From positions 186,001-250,000 of the forward strand of contig NZ_QGNA01000002.1 in NCBI RefSeq assembly GCF_003173615.1: 64,000 bases of DNA, written 5' to 3'. Below the pieces are notes generated by a model. The model ran no database searches. It was given only the letters and a program-made list of their open reading frames with translations, and was not told where the DNA came from. Positions 1 to 7,591 of the stretch are shown here, piece after piece (the first letter of the stretch is position 1; every line of letters begins with the position of its first letter). Position numbers and translations under genes: made by a program. This DNA is from Falsiroseomonas bella. Lineage in GTDB: Bacteria; Pseudomonadota; Alphaproteobacteria; Acetobacterales; Acetobacteraceae.

Positions 1-112
1 CGCGCATCCGCCGCATTGCCTCTTCCGCGGTGACGACCTGCAGGAACTGTTCCTGCCGCGCGGCGCGGCGGATGCGGTCGATCAGGTCGGGGCGCGGCGA
101 GGATATTGGCAT
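1..112 (-). CDS. MoeA-like molybdopterin biosynthesis protein, N-terminal fragment (runs off left edge)
   Basis: Only about the first 37 codons are in the window. The visible protein begins MPISSPRPDLIDRIRR and continues with a QEQFLQVVTAEEA segment. From memory of the family, this leader precedes the MoeA fold in some alphaproteobacterial molybdenum-insertion proteins. The ATG shares bases with the TGA of the gene before it (TGATG), so the two are almost certainly cotranscribed. Position at the end of a molybdate operon supports a role in molybdenum cofactor maturation. The catalytic part cannot be seen, so the exact subfamily is open. Confidence 0.55.
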   Translation of the reverse strand, partial: MPISSPRPDLIDRIRRAARQEQFLQVVTAEEAMRRMR

Positions 113-1179
113 CACAGGGCTTCGCAGGCGATCATGCTGCCTGCCTCGTAGCCTTCCGCGCCCGGCGGCACCACAAGCAGGGCCTCCGCCTGCGACAGGA
201 CGCCAAGCGGCAGGGCGCCGACGGAAAGCGGCTCCACGATGGCCGGTTCGGCGAATCGCAGCGGCACGAGTTCCGCGAGGCCGATGGTCGAGGCCACCTT
301 GCGGGCCAGCCGTGCTTCGCGCGGCGGCGGCGCCGCGGCGCCGGCAAGGTGGCGCAGCAGCGGGCGGCCGAGCAGCCACCAAGCGGCCAGCGCATCCTCC
401 GCCCGGCCGGGCAGCAGCAGCACGGGCGCCGCGCCGATGCGGCCGATGGCGGTTGCCATGCCTGGCCGCGCGGCAAGTCCATGTGCCATCAGCGTGCCCG
501 CGGCAGCGAGGGCACGCGGCGCGGGGTCTTCGGATGATTCGCCCGTGCCGCCGACGACGAGGATCGCGTCGCCCCCGGCATCCCGCAGGGCATCGGGCGC
601 GGCGTCGTCCAAGGTGATTTCCGCGCCCTCGATCCCGGCGAGTGCGGCCAGCATCGGCGCGAGGCCGGTGCCGCAATCGAGCAGCGTGACGCGCGGAACG
701 CGCACCGCGACCTCGGCGATGCCTGCGGCCAGCAGGGAAGGGATGTCCAGCGCCCGCAGCCGCCGTCCCGCCTGGGCGACCGGCGCCAAAGCCGGAAAAT
801 CCTCGCCGGCGCGACGGATGTTGTCGCCGGGTGCTGCGGCCTGCAGCGCCTGCGGCAAGGGGTGTTCCTCCAGGTCGAAGGGGCCGAGCAGCGCGTCCGT
901 GCCCGGTGGCAGCGCTTCGCCCGCGCGCAGCAGCATCGGCGTTTCCGTCAGCGGGATCGGCCCATACGGACTGGCACCGAGCGTCGCCGCCGCCGATACC
1001 GCCCAACCCTCGCGCAGCGCGATGTCCTGCGGGGGAAAAGGGGCCGACGCCCGGAGGTCCTCGCCAATCATGCGGCCAAGCGCCGCGGCTGCCGGCAGGC
1101 GCTGCGCCGCGACTGGCACCACGCCGTCCAGCAGGGCGGCCAGCATCGCTTCGGGCGGCGTGAGGCGCGTCAGCGGCAT
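112..1179 (-). CDS. MoeA-like molybdopterin-binding protein
   Basis: 355 residues, shorter than the roughly 400 of classical MoeA. MoeA inserts molybdate into adenylylated molybdopterin. The N-terminal third looks like the MoeA entry domain (LTPPEAMLAAL, a run of A/G/P, then FPPQDIALREGWAV). The central part carries VVGGTGESSED, a degenerate version of the molybdopterin-binding GGTSxG loop, and LLLPGRAEDALAAW resembles the PGxPxA motif. The usual strict motifs are altered, so this may be a helper or paralog rather than the main MoeA. It lies 8 bases after the ModE-like gene and overlaps the next MoeA-like gene. No membrane segment or signal peptide is visible; it is expected in the cytoplasm. 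Confidence 0.65.
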   Translation of the reverse strand: MPLTRLTPPEAMLAALLDGVVPVAAQRLPAAAALGRMIGEDLRASAPFPPQDIALREGWAVSAAATLGASPYGPIPLTETPMLLRAGEALPPGTDALLGPFDLEEHPLPQALQAAAPGDNIRRAGEDFPALAPVAQAGRRLRALDIPSLLAAGIAEVAVRVPRVTLLDCGTGLAPMLAALAGIEGAEITLDDAAPDALRDAGGDAILVVGGTGESSEDPAPRALAAAGTLMAHGLAARPGMATAIGRIGAAPVLLLPGRAEDALAAWWLLGRPLLRHLAGAAAPPPREARLARKVASTIGLAELVPLRFAEPAIVEPLSVGALPLGVLSQAEALLVVPPGAEGYEAGSMIACEAL

Positions 1180-1187
1180 GGCGTGGC

Positions 1188-1562
1188 TCAGCCCGCGGCC
1201 TGGCTGCGTTGCAGCAGCGCGGCGAGGCGCGGTTCCGCCGCGCGCTGGGCCGCACGTTCGATCGCGCGGTAATCCGCCACCAGGTTTCGACCGGTATCGG
1301 TCAGCATCGCACCGCCGCCGCGATAGCCGCCGGTGCTTGCCTCCACCACCGGCGTGCCGAACTGCTTGTTCAGCGCATCCACCAGGTCCCAGGCGCGCTT
1401 GTAGCTCATGCCGAGGGCGCGGCCGGCGGCGGAGATCGAGCCTTCCCGGTCGATCGCTTCCAGCAGACGGATCTTGCCCGGGCCGATGCGGCCGGAGGGC
1501 AGGTCGATGCGCAGGCTCAACACGCCGGCCCCGGGCCGGGCCGGTTCTGCCGGTCGGGTCAT
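1188..1562 (-). CDS. ModE-type winged-helix transcriptional regulator, DNA-binding domain only
   Basis: 124 residues. The LLEAIDREGSISAAGRALGMSYKRAW segment (about residues 33-58) is the helix-turn-helix typical of ModE and of the LysR-like N-terminal domain, and GYRGGGAMLTDTG forms the wing. Full ModE is about 260 residues with a C-terminal molybdate-binding (Mop/TOBE) pair. Here that part is missing, so the protein cannot sense molybdate as E. coli ModE does. Short forms of this kind are known in many proteobacteria. The ATG overlaps the modC stop (ATGA), tying it into the operon. It probably acts on the operon itself; a candidate site lies upstream of modA. Confidence 0.8.
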   Translation of the reverse strand: MTRPAEPARPGAGVLSLRIDLPSGRIGPGKIRLLEAIDREGSISAAGRALGMSYKRAWDLVDALNKQFGTPVVEASTGGYRGGGAMLTDTGRNLVADYRAIERAAQRAAEPRLAALLQRSQAAG

Positions 1563-2689
1563 GCTGGGAATCCTAGCATGGCAGACGCATCGGTTGAGGG
1601 CGGGCCAGCGATCACCCGATGATCGAAGGTGACCGCCTTCACCAGCGCCCAGAGCGCGAGCCCGGGCCGCAGGCCGAGGCGCGCGACGCTGTCGCGCGTC
1701 ACGCGGGCGAGCAGCATCGTCTCGCCGACAGCAAGGCGCAGGAACTCCTCGGGTCCGTCGCCGGCGGGCAGGATCTCTGCCAGCACCGCGTGCAGGATGT
1801 TCTGGGTCGAGATGCCGCGCGGCTCCTCGATCGCCACGCTGATGTCGCGCGCACGCAAGCGCACGCGCACCCGCGTGCCCGGCGGCCCGCCTTCCAGCGA
1901 GGCGAGCAGCACGCCGCCGGGAAAGCCGAGCCGGGTGAGGCCACTCTCGCTGCCCAGCACGGTGCAGGGCAGCAGCACGCCGGCATCGCGCCGCGCCGCC
2001 AGGGGCAGGTCGGTGCGCGCGGTGAGGTCCTCGACCGGTCCGGCGGCGAGCACGCGGCCATGCTCCAGCAGCACGAGGTGATCCGCCAACGCGTCCACCT
2101 CCTCCAATGCGTGAGTCACGTAGAGGATCGGGATGCGCGCGGCGTCGCGCAGGCGCGCGAGGAAGGGGAGGACCTCGCCACGCCGAGGCGCGTCCAGCGC
2201 GGCCAGCGGCTCGTCCATCAGCAGCAGGCGAGGGCGTGCCAGCAGCGCGCGGCCGAGCGCGACGCGCTGCCGCTCGCCGCCCGAGAGGCGGCCGGGCCGG
2301 CGATCCAGCAGATGGCCGATGCCCAGCAGCGCGACGACGTCCTCGAAGCAGGGCCCGTCGGCGGCGCGCGGCGCCCGGCGCAGCCCGTAGCGCAGGTTGG
2401 TCGCGACGGAGAGATGCGGGAACAGCCGCGCATCCTGGAACACCACGCCGCAGCGCCGACGTTCCGGCGGCAGGAACAACTTCTCGCGCGTGTCCAGCAG
2501 CGTGGTGCCGGCGACGACGATCCGCCCCTCGTCCGGGCGCAGCAGGCCAGCGACGGCGGAGAGCACCGTGGTCTTGCCACAGCCCGACGGCCCGAACAGG
2601 GCGGTGACGCCGGATTCGGGAGCGGCGAAGGCGACATCGAGGGCGAAGCCGTCCCGCCCGAAGCGGTGGCGCAGCGCGACCTCCGGCAT
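1559..2689 (-). CDS. modC: Molybdate ABC transporter, ATP-binding protein ModC
   Basis: 376 residues, the usual ModC length. Walker A is GPSGCGKTT (about residue 33), the ABC signature is LSGGERQRVALGRAL, Walker B is LLLMDEPLAALD and the switch histidine is in YVTHALEE. The C-terminal ~90 residues (around ISTQNILHAV to LWALVKAVTFD) form the molybdate-binding TOBE/Mop domain that separates ModC from other ABC ATPases. It energises molybdate import with ModB and ModA. Start chosen at the ATG sharing bases with the modB stop; the same ATGA coupling joins it to the regulator downstream. Confidence 0.93.
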   Translation of the reverse strand: MPEVALRHRFGRDGFALDVAFAAPESGVTALFGPSGCGKTTVLSAVAGLLRPDEGRIVVAGTTLLDTREKLFLPPERRRCGVVFQDARLFPHLSVATNLRYGLRRAPRAADGPCFEDVVALLGIGHLLDRRPGRLSGGERQRVALGRALLARPRLLLMDEPLAALDAPRRGEVLPFLARLRDAARIPILYVTHALEEVDALADHLVLLEHGRVLAAGPVEDLTARTDLPLAARRDAGVLLPCTVLGSESGLTRLGFPGGVLLASLEGGPPGTRVRVRLRARDISVAIEEPRGISTQNILHAVLAEILPAGDGPEEFLRLAVGETMLLARVTRDSVARLGLRPGLALWALVKAVTFDHRVIAGPPSTDASAMLGFPA

Positions 2690-3378
2690 CAGGCGCGGCC
2701 GAGCAAGCGATGCATGCGCCGGGCGATGAGCTCCGCGAGCAACAGCCCGCCGATCGCCAGAGTGAAGGAGATCGCGGCAAGCCGCGCGGCCACTGCCTCG
2801 CCGCCCGGCGTCTGCGTTGCGGTGTAGATCGCCAGCGGCAGCGTCTGCGTCTCGCCCGGGATGTTGGAGGCGAAGGTGATGACCGCGCCGAACTCGCCGA
2901 GGCCGGCGGCGAAGGCGGTTACCGCGCCGGCGAGGATTCCCGGCGACATCAGCGGCAGGGTGACGGTGACAAAGCGATCGAGGGGGCCTGCGCCCAGCGT
3001 TCGCGCCGCCGCTTCCAGACCGGCATCGACACCTTCTAGCCCGAGCCTCACCGCCCGCACGATCAGCGGGAAGGACATCACCGCGGTGGCGAGCGCGGCA
3101 CCTTCCGTCGTGAAGACCAGGCGGATGCCGAACCAGTCGTTGAGCGGCGCGCCGATCGGGCCCCGCACGCCGAACAGCATCAGCAGTGCCCAGCCGACCA
3201 CCACTGGCGGCACGACCAGCGGCAGATGCACCAGCGCGTCCAGCAGCAGCCGTCCCGGAAACCGCCCGCGCGCGAGCAGCCAGGCGACGCCGATCGCTGG
3301 CAGCAGCGAGACCGCAACGGAGCGGGAGGCGACTTCCAGGCTCAGCCGGACGGCCTGCCACTCCTCCGCGCCCAGCAT
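2689..3378 (-). CDS. modB: Molybdate ABC transporter, permease ModB
   Basis: 229 residues with about five hydrophobic membrane segments. The cytoplasmic EAA-loop region is LEAAARTLGAGPLDRFVTVTLPLMSPGILAG (about residues 140-170), and GLGEFGAVITFASNIPGETQT is a signature of ModB/CysT-type permeases. It forms the inner-membrane channel with ModC. The start is the ATG overlapping the TGA of modA; longer readings upstream would run into modA. Both ends are translationally coupled to neighbours, as expected for a modABC operon. Confidence 0.92.
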   Translation of the reverse strand: MLGAEEWQAVRLSLEVASRSVAVSLLPAIGVAWLLARGRFPGRLLLDALVHLPLVVPPVVVGWALLMLFGVRGPIGAPLNDWFGIRLVFTTEGAALATAVMSFPLIVRAVRLGLEGVDAGLEAAARTLGAGPLDRFVTVTLPLMSPGILAGAVTAFAAGLGEFGAVITFASNIPGETQTLPLAIYTATQTPGGEAVAARLAAISFTLAIGGLLLAELIARRMHRLLGRA

Positions 3379-4154
3379 CACTGCGTCAGTTGGAAGCCGA
3401 AGCGCTGCCAGACCGGCGCCGCATCCGCGCCGGTGAGGAAGCGCAGGAAGTCGCGCGCCTGCGCATTGCCCTCGGCGCGGCGGGTGATCGCGAAGGGGTA
3501 GCTGACCGGCGGATGGCTGCCGGCGGGGAAGGTGGCGGCGACGCGCACGCCGCGCGTGGCGGCAGCATCGGTGGCGTAGACGATGCCGAAGGGCGCCTCG
3601 CCGCGCTCCACCAGCAGCAGCGCGGCGCGGACATTGTCGGCGCGCGCCAGGCGAGGCTCCAGCGCGCCCCACTGGCCCATCCATTGCAGCGCCGCGCGCG
3701 CATAGCGCCCCGCAGGCACATGCGCGGGATCACCGACCGCGAGGCGGCCATTCGCGCCGAGCAGCGCGGCGAGGTCGAAGCCCCGCGTCAGGGCGATGTC
3801 GCGCCGCGGGGCGTCGGCGGGCACGACCAGCACCAGCGCATTGGCCAGTGGGCTGATCCGGGTGTCGTTCGCGATCAGGTTGCGCTGCTGGAGATAGTCC
3901 ATCCAGGGCTCGTCGGCGGAGAGGAAGAGATCGGCGGGCGCGCCCTGCTCGATCTGGCGGGCGAGGGCGGAGGAGGCGGCGAAGGACAGGCGCGGCGCCG
4001 GATGGCCCGCCGCCTGCCATTGCTGCGCCAGGGCGCGCAGCGCATCGGTCAGGCTGGCGGCGGCGAAGACCGTGAGCGTTGTCTGCGCGCGCACTGCCGG
4101 CGCCGCGACGACGCCGAAGGCGGCAGCGGTCGTGAGGAGGCAGCGTCGGCGCAT
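3378..4154 (-). CDS. modA: Molybdate ABC transporter, periplasmic binding protein ModA
   Basis: 258 residues. MRRRCLLTTAAAFGVVAAPA then VRAQ is a Sec-type signal peptide with likely cleavage after VRA. The mature protein has the ModA features TVFAAASLTDAL, SFAASSALARQIEQGAPADLFLSAD and FGIVYATDA, where the serines and the late tyrosine contact the oxyanion. It captures molybdate (possibly tungstate) in the periplasm for ModBC. The ATG at 4154 gives a clean signal peptide. An in-frame ATG 42 bases upstream would add a charged leader and place the candidate operator inside the gene, so it was not chosen. First gene of the operon. Confidence 0.93.
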   Translation of the reverse strand: MRRRCLLTTAAAFGVVAAPAVRAQTTLTVFAAASLTDALRALAQQWQAAGHPAPRLSFAASSALARQIEQGAPADLFLSADEPWMDYLQQRNLIANDTRISPLANALVLVVPADAPRRDIALTRGFDLAALLGANGRLAVGDPAHVPAGRYARAALQWMGQWGALEPRLARADNVRAALLLVERGEAPFGIVYATDAAATRGVRVAATFPAGSHPPVSYPFAITRRAEGNAQARDFLRFLTGADAAPVWQRFGFQLTQ

Positions 4155-4174
4155 CGGCAGTCTCCCGGCTCGTC

Positions 4175-4193
4175 GTATCCTATCGGAGATAAC
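4175..4193. promoter_or_regulatory. Candidate ModE-type operator upstream of modA
   Basis: GTATCC-TATCGGAGATA-AC lies about 20 bases upstream of the modA start. It contains a perfect TATC-GGA-GATA inverted repeat flanked by GT and AC. ModE boxes in other proteobacteria are TA-rich inverted repeats with similar half-sites. The site is short and A/T-rich against a GC-rich background, and the operon encodes a ModE-like protein. Assignment rests on position and symmetry only. Confidence 0.35.
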
Positions 4194-4348
4194 CATCTTC
4201 CCACCTGCTGTCCACAGGCAGCTTCCGGCAGCCGGCGCGCTCCTGGCTGTATTCGAATGTGTATGGCGGCGCCAGCCGGGTAGGCCCCGTTGCCAGCCCC
4301 GGCGCGACCTGCGATCACCCCCGCGAAGCAACCGGACGAGCAGGCGAG

Positions 4349-5419
4349 ATGCGCATCCGCAGCGTGACGGCCGAGGTCGAGACACTCACGCCGCCGGCCG
4401 GCGCCAGCGGCTATGCCGGGCTCGAGGCGCCGGCGTTCCTGCGTTGCACGGTCACGACCGAGGACGGGCTGTCCGGGCAGGGCGTGACCGGGCGCTTCCT
4501 GGCCAACCAAGTCGCCGCGCTGATCGCCGATGGCTTCGGCCCGGCGCTGCACGGCAGCGATCCGCGGCGCATCGAGGCGATCGTTGCGCTGCTCACGACG
4601 CGCTTCGATCCGCGCGGCGCCGCCGGCGCCTTCGCCGCCGCACTCTCGGCGCTGGACATGGCGTTGTGGGACCTGCGCGCGCGGGCTCTGGACGAACCGC
4701 TGTGGCGGCTGCTCGGCGGGGCGCGCGCGTCCGTGGCCTGCTACGCCACAGTGGGGCTGCCCGGCTACACGACCGAAAAGCTCGTGGATGTGTGCCGCGC
4801 GGCGGTGGCGCAAGGCTATCGCGGCGTGAAGATGCTGGTCGCCGCGGGTGGGCGCGGCGTGGCGGAGGACGCGGCGCGGGTGCGCGCCGTGCGCGACGCG
4901 ATCGGGCCCGCGCCGCTGCTCGTGCTGGACGCGAATTGCGCGATGACCGTCGCCGATGCCCGCCGCCTGGCGGAGCGCGTCGCCGACTGCGACATCGCAT
5001 GGTTCGAGGAACCGGTGCGCGGCAACGACATCGAGGCGCTGGCCGAGCTGCGGCGCAGCGTGGCCGTGCCCATCGGCGCAGGGCAGATGATGGGCTCGCT
5101 CGCCTGGTTCCGCCGGGCGCTGGCCTCCGGCGCGGTGGACGTGCTGCAGCCCAACGCCGCCTTCTGCGGCGGCATCTCCGCCATGCTGCGCGTCATGGCG
5201 CTGGCCGAGGCGCATGGCGTGCCGGTGGCCCATGCCGGCGGCTGGGACATCGCCAATGCCGCGGTTCTGGCCGGGCATGCGCATGGCGGCCTGCTGGAGA
5301 TGCACGGTGCGCAACTGGCGCTCCGCGCGCGTCTGGAGGAGGACATGGTGCCCGAAGGCGGCAGCCTGGCGCTGCCGGACCGGCCGGGCATCGGCTTCCG
5401 CTTCCGCGCGCGGGACTGA
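4349..5419 (+). CDS. Enolase-superfamily protein (mandelate racemase/muconate lactonizing type) with atypical active site
   Basis: 356 residues with the two-domain MLE/MR fold: alpha+beta cap (residues 1-120) and TIM barrel. Expected barrel motifs are present in order: YRGVKMLV, VLDANCAM (first metal Asp), WFEEPV (second metal Glu), IGAGQMM, LQPNAAFCGGIS and VAHAGGWD. Three positions differ from typical members. The second lysine of KxK is Leu, the third metal ligand (normally Glu in GE) reads Gln, and the QPD aspartate reads Asn. It may therefore have a different reaction, or be weak or inactive. Start is the ATG at 4349 after AGGCGAG; a longer in-frame reading to 4259 has no family support. 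Transcribed away from modA and toward the two-component genes. Confidence 0.75.
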   Translation: MRIRSVTAEVETLTPPAGASGYAGLEAPAFLRCTVTTEDGLSGQGVTGRFLANQVAALIADGFGPALHGSDPRRIEAIVALLTTRFDPRGAAGAFAAALSALDMALWDLRARALDEPLWRLLGGARASVACYATVGLPGYTTEKLVDVCRAAVAQGYRGVKMLVAAGGRGVAEDAARVRAVRDAIGPAPLLVLDANCAMTVADARRLAERVADCDIAWFEEPVRGNDIEALAELRRSVAVPIGAGQMMGSLAWFRRALASGAVDVLQPNAAFCGGISAMLRVMALAEAHGVPVAHAGGWDIANAAVLAGHAHGGLLEMHGAQLALRARLEEDMVPEGGSLALPDRPGIGFRFRARD

Positions 5420-5458
5420 ACGGGCGCGGGCCACGCTTCGTGCTGCTAGGATGCCGAC

Positions 5459-6136
5459 ATGCGAATCCTGGTGATCGAGGACGACGCGGCGACCGCCGAC
5501 TACATCGCCAAGGGCCTGCGGGAGGCCGGCCATGTCGTGCAGCTCGCGCGCACCGGCAAGGAAGGCATGATGCTGGCGGCCGGCGAGAGCTGGGACGTGA
5601 TCGTCACCGACCGCATGCTGCCCGGGCCCGACGGCCTGACTATCCTGCGCGCGCTGCGCGCTTCCGGCATCTCCACGCCCGTGCTGGTGCTGACGGCGCT
5701 GGGCGAGGTGGAGCGCCGGGTGGAGGGGCTGGATGCGGGCGCGGACGACTACCTCGCCAAGCCCTTCGCCTTCAGCGAGCTGCGCGCGCGGATTGACGCT
5801 CTCGGCCGCCGTCCCGCCGTGTCCCAGGACCCGGTGATGCTGCGCGTCGGCGACATCGAGATGGACCTGCTGCGCCGCGTCGTGCGTCGCGCGGGCCAGC
5901 CGGTGGAGCTGCTGCCCACCGAGATGCGGCTGCTGGAGTACATGCTGCGCCGGCCCGGCCAGGTGCTGACCAAGACCATGCTGCTGGAAGGCGTGTGGGA
6001 CCTCAACTTCGATCCCTCCACCAACCTCGTCGAGGTGCATGTCAGCCGGCTGAGGCGCAAGCTGGCGCAGGAAGGCCAGCCGGGGCCGATCCAGACGGTG
6101 CGCGGCGCCGGCTACATCCTGGGCGAGCGCGGATGA
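5459..6136 (+). CDS. OmpR-family two-component response regulator
   Basis: 225 residues. The receiver domain (1-120) has acidic residues in VIEDDAAT, the phospho-acceptor Asp51 in VTDRMLPGPDG, the Thr of VLTAL and the Lys of YLAKPF. The C-terminal winged-helix domain (125-225) ends in the classic VSRLRRKL...IQTVRGAGYIL pattern. It should bind DNA when phosphorylated by the histidine kinase it overlaps by four bases. The nearby HtrA protease is a plausible target, which would make this an envelope-stress or metal-sensing system of the QseB/CusR type; that is inference from order only. Confidence 0.92.
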   Translation: MRILVIEDDAATADYIAKGLREAGHVVQLARTGKEGMMLAAGESWDVIVTDRMLPGPDGLTILRALRASGISTPVLVLTALGEVERRVEGLDAGADDYLAKPFAFSELRARIDALGRRPAVSQDPVMLRVGDIEMDLLRRVVRRAGQPVELLPTEMRLLEYMLRRPGQVLTKTMLLEGVWDLNFDPSTNLVEVHVSRLRRKLAQEGQPGPIQTVRGAGYILGERG

Positions 6137-7488
6137 GCTTCCTGCCGCGGCTCTTGCGCAGCTTCGCGCTGCGCACGGCGCTGCTGACGGCGGCGGCCGT
6201 CCTCGGCATCTCGGCGCTGGGCCTGGGCTTCGGCTGGCTGCGCAGCTCCGCGGCGCTGCAGGACGCGCTGGATGCGGAGATCCGCCAGCAGGCGGATGAA
6301 CTGCTGCGCGAGTGGCGCTTCGGCGGCGCCGCTGCCTTGATGCTGTCGGTCGAGCTGCGCACGCGTGAACGCGCGCCGGGCGTTCTGCTGGTGCAGCTGC
6401 GCGCGCCGAGCGGCGCCGTCTTTGCCGGTGCGGCGCCATTGGCCGCCGCGCCGGCCGGGCTGCAGGGCTTCGCCACGGTCGCCACGACGGATGCCGAGGG
6501 GCCGCTGCGCGCCCTCGGCATCGCGCTGCCGGACGGCTTCCGGCTGATCGTCGCCGCGCGCATGCGCCTGGTGCTGGACACGGCGCAGACCTTGGCCTCC
6601 ACGCTGCTGGCGGCGGGCGGGCTCGCGGTGCTGCTCGCACTCGTCTTCGGCCTGCTCACGGCCTGGCGCCTCGAAGGCAGGCTCCGTGCCGTCTCCGGCG
6701 CGGCGGAGGCGGTGATGCAGGGCGACATGGCGCGGCGCCTGCCGCTCTCCGGCGCGGCTGACGAGTTCGACCGCCTGGCCGGCACGGTCAACGCGCTGCT
6801 CGCGCGGCTGGAGGCGGTGCTCGAGGGCATGAAGCAGGTGACGGTGGATGTCGCGCATGACCTGCGCGGCCCGCTGTCGCGGCTGCGCCAGCGGCTGGAA
6901 TCGGCGCTGGCGCAGCCGCGCGACGCCGCAGCCGACGCGGCGCTGCTGGAAGCGGCGCTGGAGGAGCTCGACACCGTCCTCGCCACCTTCGCCGCGCTGC
7001 TGCGCATCGCGCAGCTGGAGGCCGGGCCGGCGCTGGCGAGCGGTCAGGCGCCGGTGGTGAACCTTTCCGCCACCGTCGCGACGCTGGCGGAGGCCTACCA
7101 GGTTGCCGCGGAAGAAGCGGGACGCACCCTGGCGGCGGAGGTCGCGCCGGACCAGCGCGTGCATGGCGACCAGGCGCTGCTGCGGCAGATGCTGTCGAAC
7201 CTGCTCGACAATGCGCTGGCGCATGGCGGCGAGCATGTGTCCGTCACGCTGCGCCCGGGCCCGGTTCTGGAGGTGGCCGATGACGGGCCCGGCATCCCGG
7301 CGGAGGAGCGCCCGCGCGTGCTGCGGCGCTTTTACCGGCTGGACCGCAGCCGCGGCACGCCGGGCAGCGGGCTTGGCCTCGCGCTGGTGGCGGCGGTGGC
7401 GCGGCTGCATGGCGCGGTGCCGGTGCTGTCGGACGCGGAACCCGGGCTGCGCGTGACGGTGGATCTCTCCGGCGCGCGGGCAAGCTGA
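6133..7488 (+). CDS. Membrane sensor histidine kinase
   Basis: 451 residues. Transmembrane helix 1 is at about 13-36, a periplasmic sensor region runs to about 148, helix 2 is at about 150-175, then a HAMP linker. The dimerisation/phosphoacceptor helix has VAHDLRGPLSRLR with His242. The ATPase domain has the N box LLSNLLDNALAHGG, G1 VADDGPGIP and G2 GSGLGLALV. It autophosphorylates and passes phosphate to the upstream regulator. Start is the ATG within the ATGA overlap with the regulator stop; readings from further upstream overlap the regulator in another frame. The ligand is unknown. Confidence 0.92.
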   Translation: MSFLPRLLRSFALRTALLTAAAVLGISALGLGFGWLRSSAALQDALDAEIRQQADELLREWRFGGAAALMLSVELRTRERAPGVLLVQLRAPSGAVFAGAAPLAAAPAGLQGFATVATTDAEGPLRALGIALPDGFRLIVAARMRLVLDTAQTLASTLLAAGGLAVLLALVFGLLTAWRLEGRLRAVSGAAEAVMQGDMARRLPLSGAADEFDRLAGTVNALLARLEAVLEGMKQVTVDVAHDLRGPLSRLRQRLESALAQPRDAAADAALLEAALEELDTVLATFAALLRIAQLEAGPALASGQAPVVNLSATVATLAEAYQVAAEEAGRTLAAEVAPDQRVHGDQALLRQMLSNLLDNALAHGGEHVSVTLRPGPVLEVADDGPGIPAEERPRVLRRFYRLDRSRGTPGSGLGLALVAAVARLHGAVPVLSDAEPGLRVTVDLSGARAS

Positions 7489-7591
7489 AAAACTCTTCAG
7501 CCTCGTTTCGGGGACTTTGCAGGCGTCTCTCGCCATTCTTGCCGGAACGCACGGCGCAGGGGCGCCGCGCAGGACGACAGGAGAATTCAGC

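Noticed and set aside
4049-6640. An 863-codon minus-strand frame opposite the enolase, response-regulator and kinase genes
   Set aside because: Composition is Arg/His/Gln-rich with no motif, and it covers four well-supported genes on the other strand or in another frame.
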